Source: JBDIBB01 sp039812685 (lineage in GTDB: Bacteria > Acidobacteriota > Vicinamibacteria > Vicinamibacterales > JAFNAJ01). From it: a DNA stretch of 30,575 bases. The position numbers and the translations under genes were made by a program. How positions within the stretch are numbered: position 1 is the first letter of the stretch; every line of letters begins with the position of its first letter. The notes beneath the pieces were generated by a model, which ran no database searches, was not told the origin of the DNA, and worked only from the letters and a program-made list of their open reading frames with translations. Below, one piece after another: positions 26,880 through 30,575 of the stretch. Location: assembly GCA_039812685.1 (NCBI GenBank), contig JBDIBB010000045.1, positions 1 to 30,575 on the forward strand. The letters run 5' to 3'.

Positions 26880-27997
26880 CGGATGGCTCGGGGCTTGGGC
26901 CTTGGGGCCTGGGGCCGGGGGCCTGGGGCTGGACGACGGCCTTCGCAGGCTCGAGCGTCCCGGGCTTCACGCCGGCGAGTCTCTCCGCTGGTCGTGGCGT
27001 CGGGCTTCAGCCGGACGCGGCGATCCACGCATCCGGCACGCCATCCGACGCCACGACGGCCCGGCCCGTCACCCGTGCACCCGACGCCGAGGCCGTCGCC
27101 GACCTCATCGCTCCGGCCGCCTGCGAACTGGGCGCGCACTGCCTCGTGTCGGTGCGGGTGACGTGTCCCGCCGGCAGCCGCTGCGAGCTTCCGATCCCCG
27201 GACGCCTGGGGCCGTTCGAGGTGCTCGGCGTCGACGAGCCGGGCCCGGTGCGGGCGGGCGGCGCCCCGCGCGAATGGCGTCTCACGCTCGTGGCCTTCGA
27301 ACCGGGAACGCTCGACCTGCCGCCCATCGAGGTGCGCATCGTCCACGAGGCCGACGGCACGACGGGCAGCGCCGCCACCAGCGTAGCGACGATCGAGGTC
27401 ACGCCGGTCGCCATGGCCGACGATGCCGCGCTGCGACCTGACGCGCCGCCGATGGATCCCGGCCCCGACTGGCGGCTGGTCGCCGGGTGGACGCTGGCTG
27501 CGCTCGCCGCGCTCGCGCTCACCGGGCTGGCGTGGCGCTGGTGGCAGGCGCGCCGCCGCCGTCAGGTGGCGGCAACGCCGGCCGTCACCGCCGATCGCGC
27601 CATCGCCAGGATCCGCGCGATTGCCACGGCGCCGGCTGCCTCACCCGAGGAGATCCTGGCCCGCTACACCGCGCTCTCCGACGCGCTGCGCGGCTATCTC
27701 GGCATTCCGCTCCACCTGCCAGCAACCGCCCTCACGTCCACCGAACTGCTGGGCGCCATCGACGCGCTGATGCGACGCGCCGCGCGCGGCGGCGCGCCGC
27801 ATGCCGCCACACGCGATCGCGAGGCCGCCCGGGCGCGCGCGCACGCCCTGCTGCTGGACATCGACCTCGTGAAGTTCGGGGGCGATCGGCCCGGCGATGA
27901 CACGAGGGCCGGGCATTGCCGCCGCGCGATCGCGCTGATCGAGGAGATGGAGGCCGCCCGGCCGGCGCTGGCGATCGAAGGCGGCCATGTGGCCTGA
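26876..27997 (+). CDS. BatD-like / DUF4381-like membrane protein with a repeat-derived N-terminus
   Basis: This 373-residue protein should consist of a periplasmic Ig-like domain (about residues 90-185, with GPFEVLGVDEPGP), one membrane helix (about 201-221) with a basic stop-transfer RRRR, and a cytoplasmic helical domain (YTALSDALRGYLGI, TSTELLGAID) seen in BatD/DUF4381 proteins. The first ~60 codons are unusual: Gly/Trp/Pro-rich, encoded by a G-run repeat and a stem-loop repeat, with no signal peptide. The only start available is the ATG at 26876 overlapping the DUF58 stop; no later in-frame ATG or GTG precedes the Ig-like part. Either the signal peptide was lost to insertion or the helix alone directs topology. 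It is part of the Bat complex by context. Confidence 0.78.
   Translation: MTDGSGLGPWGLGPGAWGWTTAFAGSSVPGFTPASLSAGRGVGLQPDAAIHASGTPSDATTARPVTRAPDAEAVADLIAPAACELGAHCLVSVRVTCPAGSRCELPIPGRLGPFEVLGVDEPGPVRAGGAPREWRLTLVAFEPGTLDLPPIEVRIVHEADGTTGSAATSVATIEVTPVAMADDAALRPDAPPMDPGPDWRLVAGWTLAALAALALTGLAWRWWQARRRRQVAATPAVTADRAIARIRAIATAPAASPEEILARYTALSDALRGYLGIPLHLPATALTSTELLGAIDALMRRAARGGAPHAATRDREAARARAHALLLDIDLVKFGGDRPGDDTRAGHCRRAIALIEEMEAARPALAIEGGHVA
26890..26928 (+). repeat. G-run repeat with quadruplex potential
   Basis: Six runs of 3-5 G (26890-93, 26897-99, 26904-07, 26911-14, 26917-21, 26925-28) are separated by 2-4 bases, built from degenerate GGGCCTT/GGGCCTG units. They begin 12 bases after the BatD-like start codon triplet. 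The pattern satisfies the usual G-quadruplex rule on the coding strand and mRNA. Confidence 0.7.
26998..27017. repeat. Interspersed stem-loop repeat (REP-like)
   Basis: CGTCGGGCT and AGCCGGACG form a 9-bp arm pair with one mismatch around a 2-base spacer. From memory, the surrounding unit, whose minus-strand spurious translation contains VRLKPDAT and plus-strand translation VASGFSRT, recurs in many copies in Vicinamibacteria-type genomes. Here it lies inside the 5' part of the BatD-like gene. Confidence 0.55.
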
Positions 27998-28973
27998 CGC
28001 GTTCGCGCTGCCGGGCGTGCTCGCGGCGCTGGCGATCCCCATCGCGCTGCTCGCCGTGCGGGCGTGGAGGCGACGCCGCGACACGGCGGCCGTCGCCGTG
28101 CACGCCTCCGCGCTGTTCGGAGCGCTGCCGTCGACCTGGCGGGAACGTGCGCGGTGGCTGCCCGACGCCCTGCGCCTGGCCGCCCTCGGCTGCGCCATCC
28201 TCGCGCTGGCCGGACCGCTCGCCTGGAGGCTGGCGCACAGCGCACGCGGCGGTGCCGACGTGCTGCTGCTCATCGACGTGTCGAGCAGCATGCAGGCGCT
28301 CGACTTCGAACCCGATCGGCTCGGCGCGGCCAAGGCGTTCGCCGAGCGCGTGATCGACGGCCGGCCCGACGATCGGTTCGGCCTGATGAGCTTCGCCAGC
28401 CGATCGGCGCTGCGCGTGCCGCTCACGCGCGATCGCGAGGCCGTGCGCGCCGCCATCCGCGACCTCGTGCCCGGCGAGGAACTGCTCGGCGAAGGAACGG
28501 CCCTCGGCGCGGCCGTGGTGAGCGCCGTCGAACGGCTCGCCAGCGGACACGCCGGCGAACGCCTGATCGTGCTGCTGTCGGACGGTCACGGCGTCCGCGA
28601 GTCGGTGCCGCCAGGGGAGGCCGCGGCGCTCGCCGCCTCGCGCCGGGTGCGGATCCTGACGGTCGGGATCGGATCGGGTGGAGCCGTGCCGTATCCCACG
28701 GAGTTCGGGCGCGTCGACGTGGTGCTGCCGCTCGATGCGCCCGCGCTGATGGCGATCGCCAGCCGCACGCGCGGCCGCTACTTCCCGGCGCCCGACGGGG
28801 CGGCGCTGCGGGCGGTGTCCGACGCCATCGAGGAACTGGAGTCGCCGGCTCCCGTGGAGGTCTCGAAGCCAGAACTCTTCAGCCTGGCCCAGGCCTGGAT
28901 CCTCGCGGCGCTGGCGCTGGCGGCAGCCGAAGCCTGGCTGGCAGGCACCGTCCTGCGGAGCCATCCGGAGTGA
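27987..28973 (+). CDS. VWA-domain membrane protein, BatA-like
   Basis: This 328-residue protein has two N-terminal membrane helices (about residues 7-24 and 58-78). A von Willebrand A domain follows (about 90-270) with an intact metal-ion site DVSSSM, a threonine in EGTALG and a later LLSDG. A C-terminal helix lies near residues 300-320. This is the BatA layout of aerotolerance-type operons, where VWA proteins form a membrane complex served by MoxR. It starts 11 bases inside the BatD-like gene and overlaps the next gene by GTGA. Confidence 0.92.
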   Translation: MWPDAFALPGVLAALAIPIALLAVRAWRRRRDTAAVAVHASALFGALPSTWRERARWLPDALRLAALGCAILALAGPLAWRLAHSARGGADVLLLIDVSSSMQALDFEPDRLGAAKAFAERVIDGRPDDRFGLMSFASRSALRVPLTRDREAVRAAIRDLVPGEELLGEGTALGAAVVSAVERLASGHAGERLIVLLSDGHGVRESVPPGEAAALAASRRVRILTVGIGSGGAVPYPTEFGRVDVVLPLDAPALMAIASRTRGRYFPAPDGAALRAVSDAIEELESPAPVEVSKPELFSLAQAWILAALALAAAEAWLAGTVLRSHPE

Positions 28974-29965
28974 TCCCGGTGCCCACCCTCGATCTCGCGG
29001 CGCTCGGACTCGCGCTCGGCCTGCTGGCGCTGGCCTTGACGGCCTTCGCGCTGCACGCGCGGGGCTGGCGAGATGACGAGCGCGCGCTTCCGGCGGGCTC
29101 GGGCAGGCGGGCCGCGCCGGCCGTTTCGGGACAGCGCCTCGGCATTCGCCTGCTCGCGCTGGGATGCCTGGCGCTCGCCGCGGCGGCGCCGGCGTGGCGC
29201 GCGACACCGGCCGACGCCACCGCCGAGCCCATCCTGGTCATCGTCCTCGACGTCTCGATGAGCATGCGAGCGGCCGACGTGGCGCCGTCGCGGCTCGACG
29301 AAGCGAGGCGGCAGGTGGCCATGGGACTGGCCGGGCCGCTCGGCGGGCGCGTCGCCCTCGTCGCGTTCGCAGGAGCGCCCGCGCTGATCTGCCCGCCCAC
29401 CACCGATCGCGCGGCCTTCGAGGCCCTGCTCGAGGCCACGCGTGAGGACGCCGCCCTGCCCGGGCTCTCGCTGGCCGCGCCGGCCGTGCGGCGGGCCATC
29501 GCGCTCTCCGGCGACGGCGGTGGCGATCTGCTGCTGGTGAGCGACGGCGAGTTCCCCGACGCCGATCGGCAACAACTCCGGGACGCTGCACGCGAGGCGC
29601 GCGCGCGCGGCATCCGGATCTCCACGCTGGGCGTCGGCACCGCCGACGGCGCGCCGGTCCCGGTTCGTGACGGCGCCGCCAGCCTGGTCCAGCGCGACGC
29701 CTCGGGCCAGCCCGTGATCTCGCGGCTCGATGCGACCCTGCTGCGGTGGCTCGCCAGCGAAGGAGGCGGGCAGCATCTGGACCTGCGGCCCGGCGGCAGC
29801 GTCGATCTCGTGGCGCTCACCGAGCGGCTGCGCCTGGCGGGCGATCGGTCGTCGGCGCGCCTGAACCCGTTCGGCCCGGTGTCACTCTACGGCTACCCGC
29901 TGGCGCTGGGCGTCCTGCTGCTGTCGCTCGACGGCTGGCTCGCCTGGCGAGGAGGCCGGCCGTGA
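28970..29965 (+). CDS. VWA-domain membrane protein, BatB-like
   Basis: This 331-residue relative of the preceding gene has helices at about residues 8-27 and 50-68, a VWA domain (about 85-260) with metal site DVSMSM and a LLVSDGEF segment, and a C-terminal helix near 305-325. The GTG at 28970 overlaps the BatA-like stop; a GTG at 28979 is a close alternative. The frame is open far upstream, but that part lies within the BatA-like gene in another frame. BatA and BatB probably pair in the membrane. Confidence 0.9.
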   Translation: MIPVPTLDLAALGLALGLLALALTAFALHARGWRDDERALPAGSGRRAAPAVSGQRLGIRLLALGCLALAAAAPAWRATPADATAEPILVIVLDVSMSMRAADVAPSRLDEARRQVAMGLAGPLGGRVALVAFAGAPALICPPTTDRAAFEALLEATREDAALPGLSLAAPAVRRAIALSGDGGGDLLLVSDGEFPDADRQQLRDAAREARARGIRISTLGVGTADGAPVPVRDGAASLVQRDASGQPVISRLDATLLRWLASEGGGQHLDLRPGGSVDLVALTERLRLAGDRSSARLNPFGPVSLYGYPLALGVLLLSLDGWLAWRGGRP

Positions 29966-30575
29966 TCAACGCCCACCGCATCGCCTGGCGAATCTCCGGC
30001 GCGTTGCGCCAGAGGATCGCGCTGGTCCTTGCGGCCGCCCTTCTGGCCGGTCACTTCCCCGCCCCGGCCTCTGCGCGCGCGCAGGCGGACGTGGCCGCCG
30101 TCCGTGCGGGCAACCGCGCGACGGCTGCCGGACGCGCCGATCAGGCGGTGGCCGCGTACCGGCGCGCGGTGGAGTTGCGACCCGACTCCGCGCTGGCGCG
30201 CTTCAATCTGGGCACCGCGCTCGCGGCGCTGGGCCAGTCCGACGAGGCCGAGGAGTCGCTGGCGCAGGCCGCCGAAGGCTTCACCCGCGATCAGGACCGG
30301 GCGCGCGCGCACTTCAACCTCGGCAACCTGCTCGCGCGCAGCGGCCGTCTGGACGATGCGCTGGCGGCCTATCGCGCGTCGCTGCGACTGTGGCCGGACG
30401 AGGACGCGACGTTCAACTACTCGCTGGTGTGGCGATGGCGGCAGGCGCAGGGCGAGGGCCCGGCGCCGGAGGAACCTCTTGCGCCCCAGCGCGCGGAGGA
30501 ACTGCGCGACAGGGCGCGGGCGCTCGACGTGCCCGTGGTGCGGAAGCCGGCCGACCGGCCGCCGGTGGACGTGGA
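29962..30575 (+). CDS. TPR-repeat protein, BatC/BatE-like, cut by the window end
   Basis: The frame opens with a GTG overlapping the BatB-like stop and stays open to the last base (204 full codons). An N-terminal hydrophobic stretch after RQRIALVLAAALLAG ends at a likely signal-peptidase site near ARAQA. At least three TPR units follow: QAVAAYRRAVELRPDSALARF, then HFNLGNLLARSGRLDDAL, then YRASLRLWPDEDATFNYS. A charged, Pro-rich segment comes next. This is the periplasmic TPR member of the Bat cluster; the 3' part lies beyond the window. Confidence 0.88.
   Translation, partial: MINAHRIAWRISGALRQRIALVLAAALLAGHFPAPASARAQADVAAVRAGNRATAAGRADQAVAAYRRAVELRPDSALARFNLGTALAALGQSDEAEESLAQAAEGFTRDQDRARAHFNLGNLLARSGRLDDALAAYRASLRLWPDEDATFNYSLVWRWRQAQGEGPAPEEPLAPQRAEELRDRARALDVPVVRKPADRPPVDV

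Overview
The window is about 30.6 kb of very GC-rich DNA from a Gram-negative-type bacterium: it encodes an outer-membrane porin, a lipoprotein and periplasm-facing membrane proteins. GC-rich third positions, the gene mix (split kdpD with a porin in the kdp operon, a MoxR/Bat cluster, a BlaI/M56 pair) and an interspersed repeat near 26,890-27,020 suggest Acidobacteriota, most likely Vicinamibacteria (subgroup 6). This placement is inference from recall; no rRNA or marker search was possible. I saw no tRNA, rRNA, CRISPR array, prophage or intact insertion sequence.

Layout. (1) 1-4699, plus strand: a truncated TetR-family regulator, a glycyl-radical-enzyme activase and a large glycyl radical enzyme with an extra N-terminal SCP2-like domain. 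The last two overlap by ATGA, so this is an anaerobic radical-enzyme operon of unknown substrate. (2) 4812-14306, minus strand: a complete high-affinity K+ uptake locus. In transcription order it holds a membrane histidine kinase (the C-terminal half of KdpD), KdpE, a 228-bp control region with four 11-bp phased repeats, a beta-barrel porin, a 33-residue membrane peptide, KdpF, KdpA, KdpB, KdpC, and a stand-alone N-terminal half of KdpD. The sensor is therefore split into two genes at opposite ends of the locus. (3) 14603-15016, minus: a relic of an HNH-endonuclease-type gene whose catalytic middle is missing. (4) 15223-17375, plus: a BlaI-type repressor with its M56 peptidase, then a PepSY-type membrane protein. 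(5) 17409-22114, minus: a YwiC-like membrane protein, a hemerythrin-domain protein with a cysteine tail, and a 1014-residue fusion of APH-type kinase, M23 peptidase and class III aminotransferase. (6) 22269-22886, plus: a beta-carbonic anhydrase. It converges through a strong hairpin on an elongation-factor-P-family gene (22961-23536, minus) with an EfpL/YeiP-like loop. (7) 23798-30575, plus: a coiled-coil lipoprotein followed closely by a MoxR-Bat cluster (MoxR ATPase, DUF58, BatD-like, two VWA proteins, TPR protein cut by the window end). Most of these genes overlap by one to a dozen bases.

How they work together. In the kdp locus the porin would admit ions through the outer membrane and KdpFABC would pump K+ across the inner membrane. 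The two half-KdpD proteins with KdpE would set expression, with the phased repeats as the probable KdpE target. In the Bat cluster the MoxR ATPase probably remodels the VWA/DUF58 membrane complex. The least understood items are the SCP2-like glycyl radical enzyme, the kinase-peptidase-aminotransferase fusion and the repeat insertion at the start of the BatD-like gene.
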